DNA from: Streptomyces lydicus
GTDB taxonomy: Bacteria > Actinomycetota > Actinomycetes > Streptomycetales > Streptomycetaceae
Assembly (NCBI RefSeq): GCF_001729485.1
Contig: NZ_CP017157.1
Location: 4,464,001-4,528,000, forward strand
DNA length: 64,000 bases
Direction: 5' to 3'
A program made the translations under genes and the position numbers. Below are positions 26,027 to 35,652 of the stretch, one piece after another. How positions within the stretch are numbered: the first letter of the stretch is position 1; every line of letters starts with the position of its first letter. The notes beneath the pieces are model-generated. The model saw only the letters and a list, made by a program, of their open reading frames with translations, searched no databases and was not told where the DNA came from.

Positions 26027-27498
26027 GCACCCTGGAGGCCGCCACCTGGCTCATCACCGCAGCCCCGGCCACACCGGTCACACCGGCGCAGGTCCGCGGG
26101 CTGGAACACCTCGCCGCCGAACGGACGGTGTTCGCACCGGCGCCGGACGGCTGGCCCTCGCCCCTGCCGCTGCCCGCCGCCGAAGCCTCGGTCAGCGCAC
26201 TGCACGGACTCGGCCAACTGCCGCCGGAGCGCCGGGACTTCCGCCGGCCGGCGGCGGACGCGTACGCCATACCGTCGGCGCCGGGCCCGGTCTGTCCGCC
26301 GGCCGCCGACTCCCCGGTGCGGGAGCTGGTGCTGGTGGTCGACACCGGCCTGTCGATGTTCGCCTGGGCTCCGACGGTCAACGCGTTCGCCGCGTCGGCC
26401 TGCGAGCTGCCGCTGTTCAACGACGTCCATCTCGTGGAGCTGCGCAGTCAGTCCTCGACGTCCCACGCGGACCTCTTCGACCGCAGGACGGTGGAGGAGC
26501 TGGGGCTGGGCCGGCCCGCGCCGCCGCATCGCCAGATGACCGTCTTCGTCCTCACCGATGCCGTCGGCGCCGCCTGGAAGCGCGGGCTGATCTGGCGCGA
26601 TCTGCGCGCCTGGGCCCAGCACCACACGGTGGCGATGCTGCATGTGCTCCCCCACCACGACTGGGAGCTGTCCGGCGTCCATGCCCGGCCCCATCAGCTG
26701 CGCGCGCTGACCCCGGGGTGTCCCAACGGGGACCTGGAGGTGGCGCCGCCGGAGACCGCGCCGTCGGCCGCGCGGAGCAGCGTGCCGGAGCGGGACGGGC
26801 ACCGGCTGCTGATTCCGGTGCTGGAGATCCGCAAGCGGTGGCTGGACCAGTGGGTGCGGCTGATGACGTCCAGGCTGTGGGTGCACCAGCAGGCGCTGGA
26901 GATCCCGCCGGTCTCGGCGGCGACCGGGCTGGTGCCGTCCCCCGGGTCCGCCCCGGACGCCGAACTGACGCCGGAGCAGCGGATCGGTGAGTTCCGCACC
27001 GCGGCGTCCGACCACGCCTTCACCCTCGCCGTCCTGCTGGCCGCGGCGCCGCTCAACCGCCACATCATGCAGCTCATCGCCGCCGAGCTGCTGCCCGCCG
27101 CGAGCCCCGGCGATCTGGCGGCGGTCCTCACCAGCGGGCTGCTGATCACCGCGGAGAACGCGGCGGAGCACAGCGACCCGTACGACCAGGTGGTGTTCGA
27201 CTTCACGCCCGGTGTGCGCGAGAAGCTCCTGTCGCTGGGCGAATCCGTGAAGACCCGGCGGGTCGTCGCGCTGCTGGACCAGTATCTGGGCCCGCACGTC
27301 CCGGCCGTCGCCGGTATCAGCCGGCGGGTCAAGAACCCCGCCGCGACTCCGCTTCCCGAGATCACCCGGGAGGCGCCGCCCTATCTCCGCGTCGAGTGCG
27401 CCGTGCTGACGGCGCTCTCCGGTGCCTCCACACCGCACCGTGAGGCGGCGGAAGTGCTGCGTACCCGGATCGACGCGTTCCTGGCGTCGCCGCGGTAG
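26023..27498 (+). CDS. SAV_2336-type vWA-like protein
   Basis: A 491-residue protein of the SAV_2336 N-terminal-domain-related type, the vWA partner in VMAP systems. A vWA-like domain begins near 100: VRELVLVVDTGLSMFAW, then LPLFNDVHLVELRS, MTVFVLTDAVGAAWKRG, and AQHHTVAMLHVLPHHDW. The metal site is partly degenerate: the MIDAS DxSxS reads D107-T-G109-L-S111. The region from about 325 to 430 is helical (EFRTAASDHAFTLAVLLAAAPLNRHIMQLI), a typical C-terminal segment for these proteins. Its GTG start overlaps the VMAP stop by 4 nt. In ternary systems the vWA protein bridges the ATPase and the VMAP/effector; here the ATPase would have to be the STAND protein. Confidence 0.87.
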   Translation: MSTLEAATWLITAAPATPVTPAQVRGLEHLAAERTVFAPAPDGWPSPLPLPAAEASVSALHGLGQLPPERRDFRRPAADAYAIPSAPGPVCPPAADSPVRELVLVVDTGLSMFAWAPTVNAFAASACELPLFNDVHLVELRSQSSTSHADLFDRRTVEELGLGRPAPPHRQMTVFVLTDAVGAAWKRGLIWRDLRAWAQHHTVAMLHVLPHHDWELSGVHARPHQLRALTPGCPNGDLEVAPPETAPSAARSSVPERDGHRLLIPVLEIRKRWLDQWVRLMTSRLWVHQQALEIPPVSAATGLVPSPGSAPDAELTPEQRIGEFRTAASDHAFTLAVLLAAAPLNRHIMQLIAAELLPAASPGDLAAVLTSGLLITAENAAEHSDPYDQVVFDFTPGVREKLLSLGESVKTRRVVALLDQYLGPHVPAVAGISRRVKNPAATPLPEITREAPPYLRVECAVLTALSGASTPHREAAEVLRTRIDAFLASPR

Positions 27499-27787
27499 CC
27501 GCGTTGCGCAGGTGAGACGGGCTACGGGGTGGGGCGGCCCTGCCCGGGAAGTGCGGGGCGCGCGGGTACGCTGTGAGCTTGATTTCGCATGTGCGTAGTT
27601 TGCCCGTACTGGTTCCGTGTGCGTCCACGCTTCCTCGCCGACCGTCCGCCCGGAGTTCCCCGTTGAGGTCTTGTCCCCGCTCCACGCCCCGCACCGGCCC
27701 GACGGCGTCCCGCCGACCCGCGGCCCGCCGTACGGGCACGCCTTGCCGCGCCGTCCTCGTGTGCGCCGTCCGCACGGAGGGATCCCG

Positions 27788-29068
27788 ATGAGCGGTCCGG
27801 CAGCCCGCGGCAGGATGCTGGCCGACCTCATCGCCGCCAGCCATGTGATCACCTTGGAGCAGGTCGCCGATGTGGTCGCCAAACACGCGGCCCGGGTCGG
27901 CTGGCTGGACGTCTCGCTCTACCTGGCCGACGTCCAGCAGGACATCCTGTGCCTGCTCACCACGACGCCTGGGCAGAGCGGTGACGAGCGGCCGGACGTG
28001 CTGCGGGTGGAGGGCACCCTCGCCGGGCGGTCGTTCCAGACCGGAGGCATCGTCGAGGGCGGCGCGTCCGAGTCCGGGCAGTGGTGGGTGCCGCTGCTGA
28101 ACGGGACCGAGCGCCTGGGCGTGCTGCGCGCCTCCGCCGCACCCGGCCTGACCCTGGACGGCCACGCGGCGCAGGACCTGCGGAATCTGGCCGGGCTGGT
28201 CGCCCTGATGGTGATCAGCAAGCGCACGGTGAGCGACACCTACGCCCGTCTGGTGCGGCGCCGCAGGATGAACGTGGCCGCCGAGATGGAGTGGCGCGTC
28301 ATGCCACCGCGCACCTTCGCCACCGACCGGGTGCTGATCAGCGCGGCGATGGAACCCGCCTACGAGGTCAGCGGCGACGTCTTCGACTACGCCATCGCCG
28401 ACGAGACCGTCCACCTGTCGTTGTTCGACGCCATGGGCCACGACACGGCCGCCGGGCTGACCGCGAACCTCGCGGTCGCCGCCGGCCGCAACCACCGCCG
28501 GGCGGGCGCCGGGCTGCTGCAGATCGCCGAGGCGGTGGACCAGGTCCTGCTGGAGCAGTTCGATGCCCATCGCTTCACCACCGGCCTGCTCGCCGAGCTG
28601 GACTCGGCGACCGGGCTGCTCACCTGGACGACGCTGGGGCATCCGCCACCGGTCGTCATCCGCAAGGGACGCACCGCCCTCAACCTGAGCGGCTCACCCG
28701 CACCACCGATGGGCACCGGCCTGGGGGTGGCACCGACGCTCTGCCAGGACCAGCTCGAACCCGGGGACCGTCTGCTGCTGTACACCGACGGCATCACCGA
28801 GGCCCGCAACCGCGAGGGCCGCGAGTTCGGCCTGGAGGGCTTCACCCACTTCCTCATCCAGCACCACGCCGACGGGCTGCCGGTGCCCGAGACGCTGCGC
28901 CGTCTGATGCGGCATCACCTCGCCTACCACGGCGGGCAGCTCGGCGACGACGCCACCGTACTGCTGCTGGAGTGGAGCGGCCCCACGCCCTACCGTCCGG
29001 CCCGTATGGAGGCGCTGGCCGGTCTGCCCGAGCACACCACCTCCCCCGAGGCGCTCCCCCGGTCGTGA
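27788..29068 (+). CDS. GAF-containing PP2C (SpoIIE-type) protein phosphatase
   Basis: A 426-residue Mn/Mg-dependent serine/threonine phosphatase. Residues about 15-150 look like a GAF-type sensor (VAKHAARVGWLDVSLYLADVQQDIL...WWVPLLNGTERLGVLRA). The PP2C domain follows: YEVSGDVFDYA with D197, LFDAMGHDTAAGL with D214, LLLYTDGITEARN and GDDATVLLLEW, all metal-binding aspartates present. Such enzymes usually dephosphorylate anti-anti-sigma factors, but no STAS gene is adjacent. The ATG at 27788 has CGGAGG 7 nt upstream. It is 289 bp after the vWA gene with the same orientation, so it may be an independent unit or the phosphatase that counters the kinase-like domain of the STAND protein (inference). 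Confidence 0.88.
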   Translation: MSGPAARGRMLADLIAASHVITLEQVADVVAKHAARVGWLDVSLYLADVQQDILCLLTTTPGQSGDERPDVLRVEGTLAGRSFQTGGIVEGGASESGQWWVPLLNGTERLGVLRASAAPGLTLDGHAAQDLRNLAGLVALMVISKRTVSDTYARLVRRRRMNVAAEMEWRVMPPRTFATDRVLISAAMEPAYEVSGDVFDYAIADETVHLSLFDAMGHDTAAGLTANLAVAAGRNHRRAGAGLLQIAEAVDQVLLEQFDAHRFTTGLLAELDSATGLLTWTTLGHPPPVVIRKGRTALNLSGSPAPPMGTGLGVAPTLCQDQLEPGDRLLLYTDGITEARNREGREFGLEGFTHFLIQHHADGLPVPETLRRLMRHHLAYHGGQLGDDATVLLLEWSGPTPYRPARMEALAGLPEHTTSPEALPRS

Positions 29069-29250
29069 CGGAGTCCGGCCCGTAGGGCAGAGGGCAGGGG
29101 GCGGCCACTGCTCCGCCCGGTCACTCTTCTGCTGGTGTGTCCGGCGGCAGATGCCGGGTTTCGGCCGCGGCCCGTGATCAAGTGAGGGCCCCGCCCGGAC
29201 TGCGGTGGTCGCGCACGGACCGCCCGACCGGCGGGACGAGAGGATTCCGG

Positions 29251-30516
29251 ATGCGCGGTCGCGACGAGAGCACACCACGCCGTGCGGAGTGCCGCGGCGG
29301 CGGTGACACGCGCCCGGCCGGGCTCCCACCGGCCGCGGTCGACGCGGACGTGCCGTCCGCCGTCGGCCGGGTGCTCGGGGTGCTGCTCGACGAACAGGTC
29401 GGCCGGGCCGGCGGGATCGACGCGATGTTCGCGCGGGACGTGGCCGGCCGGGTGCGGAGCTTCACGCTGGAGGGCGGCAAACGCACCCGCTCGCAGTTCC
29501 TGTGGTGGGGCCTGCGGGCCTGCGGGGACCGCCCCGGCGCGGTGGCCGTCGGAACGGTGCTGCGGGTGGCCGCCGCGGTCGAACTGCTGCAGACCTGTGC
29601 GCTCGTCCACGACGACGCGATGGACCGGTCGCCCGTGCGCAGGGGCAGGCCGTCGGTGCACGTCGAGTTCGCCGAGCGGTTCACGGCGCCCGGCCGCGAG
29701 ACGCGGGCCGCGCGGTTCGGTGCGGCCGCCGCCGTGCTCACCGGCGATCTCGCCCTGGCCTGGGCCGACGACACGCTCGCCGGCACGGGGCTCGACGGCC
29801 GGACCGGCGCCCGCGTGCGGGAGATCTGGCAGGCGATGCGGGGCGAGATGGTGGCCGGCCAGTACCTCGATCTGTACGGGCAGATCAGTGGCTCCCGCTC
29901 GGCGGCGCTGGCGACCCGGATCTCGTACCTCAAGAGCGCGCGGTACTCGGTCGAACGGCCGCTGGCCCTCGGTGCGGCCCTCGCCGACGCGGAGGAGGCG
30001 ACCGCACGGGCGCTGTGCGCGGCGGGCCGCTGCGCGGGGGTGGCCTTCCAGTTCCAGGACGATCTGCTGGGCGTCTTCGGGGATCCGGAACGGACCGGCA
30101 AACCGACCGGTGACGACATCCGCGAGGGCAAGCTCACCGCTCTGCTCACGGTCGCCCGCGCGCGGGCCGCCCGGAGCCGCGACCGGGCGGCGCTCACGGT
30201 GCTGGACCGCTGCGTCGGCGACCGGGAGCTGGACGACGCGGGTCTGGAGCGGGTGCGTGCCGTGTTCGTGGCCACCGGAGCCCGCGACGAGGTCACCGCG
30301 CGGATCGGGCGCCTGGTGACCCGCAGCTTCCGCCATCTGGCCTCGGCCCCGCTGGACGCCTTCGCCGCCGCGCGGCTGCGGCGGCTGATCGCCGCGGTCG
30401 CCGGCGTCGGCGAGGTCCCCGGCGGACCGGGCCCGTCCGACGGAGCCGGCCGGGCCGACGGCGGGAGCGACTGCCCGTCCCTTGCTCCCCGAGCCCGAGG
30501 AGGCCGAGACCGTTGA
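29251..30516 (+). CDS. crtE: Geranylgeranyl diphosphate synthase
   Basis: Makes the C20 precursor of carotenoids from IPP and allylic diphosphates. The 421-residue protein is a trans-prenyltransferase: GGKRTRSQF binds IPP, the first Asp-rich motif is VHDDAMDRS, and the second is FQFQDDLLGVFGD, followed by the lysine in GDDIREGKLTALL. N- and C-terminal extensions rich in Gly/Arg make it longer than the usual 350-380. The ATG at 29251 was chosen because GAGAGGA lies 6 nt upstream; an upstream GTG at 29137 is less likely. It is the first gene of the crtE-I-B-V operon; its stop overlaps the crtI start by 4 nt (TTGA). Confidence 0.95.
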   Translation: MRGRDESTPRRAECRGGGDTRPAGLPPAAVDADVPSAVGRVLGVLLDEQVGRAGGIDAMFARDVAGRVRSFTLEGGKRTRSQFLWWGLRACGDRPGAVAVGTVLRVAAAVELLQTCALVHDDAMDRSPVRRGRPSVHVEFAERFTAPGRETRAARFGAAAAVLTGDLALAWADDTLAGTGLDGRTGARVREIWQAMRGEMVAGQYLDLYGQISGSRSAALATRISYLKSARYSVERPLALGAALADAEEATARALCAAGRCAGVAFQFQDDLLGVFGDPERTGKPTGDDIREGKLTALLTVARARAARSRDRAALTVLDRCVGDRELDDAGLERVRAVFVATGARDEVTARIGRLVTRSFRHLASAPLDAFAAARLRRLIAAVAGVGEVPGGPGPSDGAGRADGGSDCPSLAPRARGGRDR

Positions 30517-32048
30517 AAGCCCTCGCAGGCCGCACCGACCACGTCGTGGTGGTCGGTGCCGGACTCTCCGGACTGTCCGCCGCGCTGCATCTGCTCGGCG
30601 CGGGCCGGCGGGTGACGGTGGTCGAGCGTGCCGGGCGGCCCGGTGGCCGGGCCGGCCGGACCGACCGCCTCGGCTACCGGATCGACACCGGCCCGACCGT
30701 GCTGACCATGCCCGACCTGATCGACGAGGCGTTCGCCGCGGTCGGCGAGCGACGCGCCGACCGGCTGGAACTGCTGGAGCTGCACCCGGCGTACCGCGCC
30801 CGGTTCGCCGACGGCAGCGAGCTGGACGTGCACACCGACGCCGAGGCCATGGAGGCCGAGGTGGAGCGGTTCGCGGGCCCCGCGGCCGCCCACGGCTACC
30901 GCCGGCTCCGGCGCTGGCTCACGCAGGTCTACGCGGCCCAGCACCGCCGCTTCATCGACACCAACTTCGACTCGCCGCTGCAGCTGCTGCACCCGGACCT
31001 GGTGCGGCTGGCCGCGCTCGGCGGGTTCGGCCGGCTCGACGCCCGGATCGCCCGCTTCCTGCCCGATGAGCGGCTGCGCAGGGTGTTCTCCTTCCAGGCG
31101 TTGTACGCCGGGGTGCCGCCGGCGCGGGCGCTCGCCGCGTACGCCGTCATCGCGTACATGGACACGGTCGCCGGGGTGTACTTCCCGCGCGGCGGCATGC
31201 ACGCCCTGCCGCAGGCGATGGCCGACGCGGCCGCCGGCGCCGGCGCGGCATTCCGCTACGGCCACGCCGTCACCCGGCTGGAGCGCAGCGGCGGGCGGAT
31301 CACGGCGGTGGTCACCGAGCACGAGCGGCTCGCGTGTGACGCGGTGGTGCTCACGCCCGATCTGCCGGTGGTCTACGGTCTGCTCGGCCGGCGGCCCCGC
31401 CGCCCGCTCCGGCTGCGCCACGCGCCGTCCGCGGTGGTGCTGCACGCGGGCAGCGAGCGGACCTGGCCGGGGACCGCGCACCACACACTGTCCTTCGGCG
31501 CGGCGTGGGAGCGGACCTTCGACGAACTCACCCGCACCGGGCGGCTGATGAGCGACCCGTCGCTGCTGCTCACCCGTCCGACGCTGTCGGAACCCGGCCT
31601 CGCCCCGCCGGGCCGGCATCTGCACTATGTGCTGGCGCCCTGTCCCAACACCGAGACCGGACCCGGCGCCGAGGCGTGGCGCACGCTCGGTCCCCGGTAC
31701 CGCGACGACCTGCTCGGGGTGCTGGAGCGGCGGGGCTTCACCGGCATCGCCACGGCCGTCGACGAGCTGGGCACGGTCACCCCGGCCGACTGGGCGGACC
31801 AGGGCCTGGCCGCCGGGACGCCGTTCTCCGCGGCACACACCTTCGCGCAGACGGGCCCGTTCCGTCCGCGGAACCTGGTGCGGGGCATCGAGAACGCCGT
31901 GCTGGCGGGGTGCGGCACCACTCCCGGGGTGGGCATCCCGACGGTGCTGCTGTCCGGCAAGCTGGCCGCGGCCCGGGTGACCGGGCTCCGCGCCCCCCGC
32001 TCCGGCCCGGGCGCGCCCCGCCCGGCGGAGGAAGCGGTGCCGGCATGA
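30513..32048 (+). CDS. crtI: Phytoene desaturase
   Basis: FAD-dependent enzyme that converts phytoene to lycopene at the membrane. The 511-residue protein starts with the dinucleotide-binding motif [17 protein letters not shown]...[16 protein letters not shown] and ends with the CrtI signature region ([20 protein letters not shown]...[24 protein letters not shown]). The start is TTG, with AGGAGG 9 nt upstream, overlapping the crtE stop; its own stop overlaps the crtB start. Length and motifs are normal for the family. Confidence 0.96.
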   Translation: MKALAGRTDHVVVVGAGLSGLSAALHLLGAGRRVTVVERAGRPGGRAGRTDRLGYRIDTGPTVLTMPDLIDEAFAAVGERRADRLELLELHPAYRARFADGSELDVHTDAEAMEAEVERFAGPAAAHGYRRLRRWLTQVYAAQHRRFIDTNFDSPLQLLHPDLVRLAALGGFGRLDARIARFLPDERLRRVFSFQALYAGVPPARALAAYAVIAYMDTVAGVYFPRGGMHALPQAMADAAAGAGAAFRYGHAVTRLERSGGRITAVVTEHERLACDAVVLTPDLPVVYGLLGRRPRRPLRLRHAPSAVVLHAGSERTWPGTAHHTLSFGAAWERTFDELTRTGRLMSDPSLLLTRPTLSEPGLAPPGRHLHYVLAPCPNTETGPGAEAWRTLGPRYRDDLLGVLERRGFTGIATAVDELGTVTPADWADQGLAAGTPFSAAHTFAQTGPFRPRNLVRGIENAVLAGCGTTPGVGIPTVLLSGKLAAARVTGLRAPRSGPGAPRPAEEAVPA

Positions 32049-33034
32049 CCGCCCGTGAACTCGACGCGGCGGGCATCACCGAGCCGGGACTGCGGGCCGC
32101 CTACGCCCACTGCCGCCGGCTCAACGCCCGGCACGGCAAGACGTACTTCCTCGCCACCCGGCTGCTGCCCGCCGACCGGCGGCCGGCCGTGCACGCCCTC
32201 TACGGATTCGCCCGCTGGGCCGACGACCTCGTCGACGACCTCGGCACCGGTGCCGGCCCCGCCGAGCGGGGGCGGGCGCTCGACGCCCTCCAGCGGTGCC
32301 TCGACGAGGGCCTGCGCGGCGACGCGAGCCCGGAACCGGTGGTGCGGGCGGTGGCTCACACCGCGTCCGTCCACGGCATCGACCACGGGCACTTCGCCGA
32401 CTTCATGACGTCGATGCGGATGGACCTGGTGGTGACGGACTATCCGACGTACGCGGACCTCCAGCGCTACATGCACGGTTCGGCGGCGGTCATCGGACTG
32501 CAGATACTGCCCGTGCTGGGCACCCGCGTCCCCCGGGAGGAGGCCGCGCCGCACGCCGCGGCGCTCGGCGTCGCCTTCCAGCTGACCAACTTCCTGCGCG
32601 ACGTGGGCGAGGACCTCGACCGGGGCCGGGTCTATCTGCCGGCCGATCTGCTGGCGGCGCACGGCGTCGACCGCGAACTGCTGCGCTGGAGCCGGGACAC
32701 CGGCCGCCGGGACCCCCGTATCCCCGCGGCCCTGGCGGAGGCCGCCGCCCTCACCCGCGGCGTCTACCGGGCCGCCGAACCGGGACTGGCGATGCTCGAC
32801 CCGGTGGCGCGCCCCTGCATGCGCACCGCGTTCGTGCTCTACGGCGCCATCCTCGACGCGGTGCGCGACCAGGGGTACACCGTGCTGCACCGTCGTGCGG
32901 TGGTCTCCCGCAGGCGCCGTGCGGCCACCGCACTGGGCGGGCTGGCCCGCGCCGTCGCGGCCCGCCGGTCCGCCCGTCCCCCCGTCGCGGCGCACGGCCG
33001 GACGCTCTGCCCGGCGCGGAAGGAGAGCCCATGA
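32045..33034 (+). CDS. crtB: Phytoene synthase
   Basis: Condenses two GGPP into phytoene. The 329-residue protein has the squalene/phytoene synthase signatures: [31 protein letters not shown] (first Asp-rich motif), and [26 protein letters not shown] (second). The end is basic and variable. ATG at 32045 overlaps the crtI stop (ATGA), and its stop overlaps the next start the same way, so all four genes of this arm are translationally coupled. Confidence 0.96.
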   Translation: MTARELDAAGITEPGLRAAYAHCRRLNARHGKTYFLATRLLPADRRPAVHALYGFARWADDLVDDLGTGAGPAERGRALDALQRCLDEGLRGDASPEPVVRAVAHTASVHGIDHGHFADFMTSMRMDLVVTDYPTYADLQRYMHGSAAVIGLQILPVLGTRVPREEAAPHAAALGVAFQLTNFLRDVGEDLDRGRVYLPADLLAAHGVDRELLRWSRDTGRRDPRIPAALAEAAALTRGVYRAAEPGLAMLDPVARPCMRTAFVLYGAILDAVRDQGYTVLHRRAVVSRRRRAATALGGLARAVAARRSARPPVAAHGRTLCPARKESP

Positions 33035-34044
33035 CCCCGGATGCCCGGCGCCGCTCCCGCGTCCCGCTGCGGCTGCGCCGTCGGCCCGTGCCGTGGGAGC
33101 GGCAGCGCCCCACCTGGCGCGAGGCCCGGCCGGTGGTCATCGACGGCGCGCTCAAGCGGGCGCTCGCCCGGCCCGCCGGCAACTGGTTCGTCCTCGGTGC
33201 GGCGCGCGGCATCGGAGCGCGGCGCGCGTTCGGCCGGACGGTGGCCGGCGTCGAGGTGGTCGCCTGGCGCGCCGCCGACGGGCGGCTGGTGGCGGGGCCC
33301 GGGGCCTGCCCGCACCTGGGTGCGCCGCTGGCTCTGGGTGCCGTGCACTGCGGCACGCTCCGCTGCCGCTGGCACGGACTCGCCCTGGACGGCGCTGCGT
33401 TCGCCGGCTGGGAGCCGTACCCGGCGTACGACGACGGGGTGCTGGCCTGGGTGCGGCTCGACGGCGTCGGTGGTGAGGCTCCGCTGCCGCGGCCGGTGGT
33501 GCCGTCGCGGCCGGCGCTGCCCGGCGCGGTCACCGCCGTGCACACGGCCGTCGGGGAGTGCGAGCCGGAGGACGTGGTGGCCAACCGGCTCGATCCCTGG
33601 CACGGTGCGTGGTTCCACCCGTACTCGTTCGTCGACCTGCGGGTGGTCGGGGCGCCCTCCGAATCCTGTGCGGAGGGGCCCGACGAGTTCGTCGTCGAGG
33701 TCTCCTTCAAGGTCGCCGGGCGGGCCGTGGTCCCGGTGACGGCGCACTTCACCGCGCCCGGGCCGCGCACGGTGGTGATGCGGATCGTGAACGGCGAAGG
33801 ACGGGGCTCCGTGGTCGAGACCCATGCCACTCCCCTGGGACCGGACGACCGCGGGAGGCCGCGCACCGCGGTGATCGAGGCGGTCGTGGCCACCTCCGAT
33901 CGCCGGGGGTTCGCGCTCGCCCGCGCGGCGGCGCCGCTGCTGCGCCCGCTGGTGCGCGCGGCGTCGGGGCGGCTGTGGCGGGACGATCTGGCGTACGCCG
34001 AGCGGCGCCGGCAGCTGCGCAGCGGCGGCCGGCAGCCGGGCTGA
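33031..34044 (+). CDS. crtV: Rieske [2Fe-2S] protein in the crtV position (DUF5914 type)
   Basis: A 337-residue protein with an N-terminal Rieske ferredoxin domain: [12 protein letters not shown] and [10 protein letters not shown] give the CxH...CxxH cluster ligands. The remaining 200 residues resemble the catalytic half of ring-type oxygenases ([21 protein letters not shown]). It is the fourth gene of the crtEIB arm, the place called crtV in S. griseus and S. coelicolor clusters, where older literature calls the product a methylesterase. The sequence supports an iron-sulfur redox protein instead. A likely role is a carotenoid oxygenation step, but this is inference. The ATG overlaps the crtB stop; a hairpin terminator follows. 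Confidence 0.85.
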   Translation: MTPDARRRSRVPLRLRRRPVPWERQRPTWREARPVVIDGALKRALARPAGNWFVLGAARGIGARRAFGRTVAGVEVVAWRAADGRLVAGPGACPHLGAPLALGAVHCGTLRCRWHGLALDGAAFAGWEPYPAYDDGVLAWVRLDGVGGEAPLPRPVVPSRPALPGAVTAVHTAVGECEPEDVVANRLDPWHGAWFHPYSFVDLRVVGAPSESCAEGPDEFVVEVSFKVAGRAVVPVTAHFTAPGPRTVVMRIVNGEGRGSVVETHATPLGPDDRGRPRTAVIEAVVATSDRRGFALARAAAPLLRPLVRAASGRLWRDDLAYAERRRQLRSGGRQPG

Positions 34045-34047
34045 CCG

Positions 34048-34083
34048 GGCGCGCGGCCGCCGGGCCGGTGGCGGCCGCGCGCC
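34048..34083. terminator. Bidirectional hairpin terminator
   Basis: Perfect 14-bp stem (GGCGCGCGGCCGCC and its complement) with an 8-nt loop, between the convergent crtV and crtU genes. It overlaps only noncoding bases. Confidence 0.8.
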
Positions 34084-34086
34084 GGG

Positions 34087-35652
34087 TCACCGGTCGGCGA
34101 GCCGGGCGGCCCAGCGCAGTGCCGCCACCCGCCCCCGGTCCGGCACCGTCCACAGCGTCTGCCCGCGGACGCCCCACCGGGCCAGCAGCGCGTTGGCGGC
34201 CAGGAAGCCGGTCGTCGCGGCGCGTTCCATCAGCGCGACGGGCAACGGCGTACGCACCACGTCGCCGGCGACCACCACGCGCGGGTCGGGGGTGTGCACG
34301 GTGGGCCGATCGGCGTAGCCGCCCACCGCGAACAGCGGGCAGTCCGCCCGCCACTCGTGGTGCTGGTCGACGATCGGCACGTCGCGGGTCTCGGGGTAGA
34401 CGGCGTGCAACTGGGCGGTCAGGCGGCGCTGTTCGACAGTGCGGTCGGCTCCGGGGGCGACGGCGTAGGCGTGCAGTTCGAGGACCGAGCCGCCGGTGCG
34501 GGCGGACCAGCGGGCGGCCTCGCCCTCCCAGCGTTCCAGCACGCTGACGTTGTCCAGCGAGCCGAAGCCGCTGGTGCCGAGGAAGCCGGGGCGGTCGGCG
34601 GCCACCCGTCGCGCCAGCCAGAGCCGGGACACCAGGAAGGGCGGCGCGGTCCGCAGCCGGCCGATGCGGGCGCGCCAGGCGGCGTCCCCCAAGGCGTCGG
34701 ACGCGGCGACGAGCCGGCGCAGACCACCGGTGTCCAGCGCGAGCACCACCGCGTCGTAGCGCCGGTCGTCGCGGTCCGTGGCGACGCGCAGGCCGCCGTC
34801 CGCGGCCGGCTCGACGCGGGCCACCGGGGTGCCCGTCCGCAGCCGGACGCCGTGGCCCTCCAGGTATGCGGCGAGGGGGTTCCACAGCGCCTCGGGAAAC
34901 GGTTCGCCGGGCACGTCGAACAGCAGCCCCTCGCTGGAGCCGAGGAAATAGATGTGGAACATCAACACCATTTCGGCGGCGGACAGTTCACGCGGGTCGG
35001 CGAAGAAGCTCCGGGAGAAGACCTCGAACGCCAGGTGCCGCGCGGCCCGGGGGAAGCGGATGCGGGAGAGCAGGTCCCAGGCGCTGACCCGGTCCAGCCG
35101 CCGGTAGATCCCGGGCACCCGTACGTCGAGCAGCGGCAGGGCGGCGCGGGGCCGCATCCCCGCCAGGTCCCGCCAGGTGAAGGTGGGGCTGAGCGCCATG
35201 AAGCCCAGGGCGCTCCACGGCGGGGTGCGCGGCACCCGCGCGAAGCTGTCGCGGGCGCCCGAGCGGTGCTGAAGGGGGTAGTCCGGGAGCCGGTGCAGCC
35301 GGTGGAGTGCCGGGTCGGTCCGGCGCAGCAGCCCCCGCAGGTTGTAGTACTGGGGGAAGAAGGCGTGGAACCCGCGGCTCATGGTCGCCGGCGAGCCGTC
35401 GGCGAGCCGCACCGGCCAGCCCGCGAGCCGGCCGCCGAGGGCCGCTTCCCGCTCGTACAGGGTCACCCGTACGCCCCGCTCGGCCAGGGCGGTGGCCGCG
35501 CCGACCCCGGCGATGCCGCCGCCCACGACCGCGACGTGCGGCCGGTCGTGGCCGGTGAGCCGGGGGCGTCCGGGGGCGGCCGGGACCACCTGGGCCCGGC
35601 GGTCGCGGCCGCGCGGCGCGTCCCGGCCGGTTCGCTTCTGACGGGGTGTCAT
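34087..35652 (-). CDS. crtU: Carotene desaturase/methylase (aromatic ring formation)
   Basis: Converts beta-carotene end rings to aromatic phi rings, giving isorenieratene. The 521-residue flavoprotein has HVAVVGGGIAGVGAATALAERGVRVTLYEREAALGGRLAGW for FAD, then SRGFHAFFPQYYNLRGLL, and ends VVVAGDVVRTPLPVALMERAATTGFLAAN, as in the amine-oxidase/desaturase family. The first 45 residues are a basic extension. ATG at 35652 overlaps the crtT stop by 4 nt. Assignment rests on family and on position next to crtY and crtT. Confidence 0.92.
   Translation of the reverse strand: MTPRQKRTGRDAPRGRDRRAQVVPAAPGRPRLTGHDRPHVAVVGGGIAGVGAATALAERGVRVTLYEREAALGGRLAGWPVRLADGSPATMSRGFHAFFPQYYNLRGLLRRTDPALHRLHRLPDYPLQHRSGARDSFARVPRTPPWSALGFMALSPTFTWRDLAGMRPRAALPLLDVRVPGIYRRLDRVSAWDLLSRIRFPRAARHLAFEVFSRSFFADPRELSAAEMVLMFHIYFLGSSEGLLFDVPGEPFPEALWNPLAAYLEGHGVRLRTGTPVARVEPAADGGLRVATDRDDRRYDAVVLALDTGGLRRLVAASDALGDAAWRARIGRLRTAPPFLVSRLWLARRVAADRPGFLGTSGFGSLDNVSVLERWEGEAARWSARTGGSVLELHAYAVAPGADRTVEQRRLTAQLHAVYPETRDVPIVDQHHEWRADCPLFAVGGYADRPTVHTPDPRVVVAGDVVRTPLPVALMERAATTGFLAANALLARWGVRGQTLWTVPDRGRVAALRWAARLADR

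Noticed and set aside
18843..29068. A MoxR AAA+ ATPase within the VMAP-vWA locus
   Set aside because: Looked for a MoxR-sized AAA+ frame with Walker and sensor motifs on both strands; the only P-loop protein is the STAND protein.
29178..31838. 886-codon leftward open frame across crtE and crtI
   Set aside because: Translation is Arg/Pro/Ala low complexity without motifs; the opposite strand encodes well-conserved crt enzymes.
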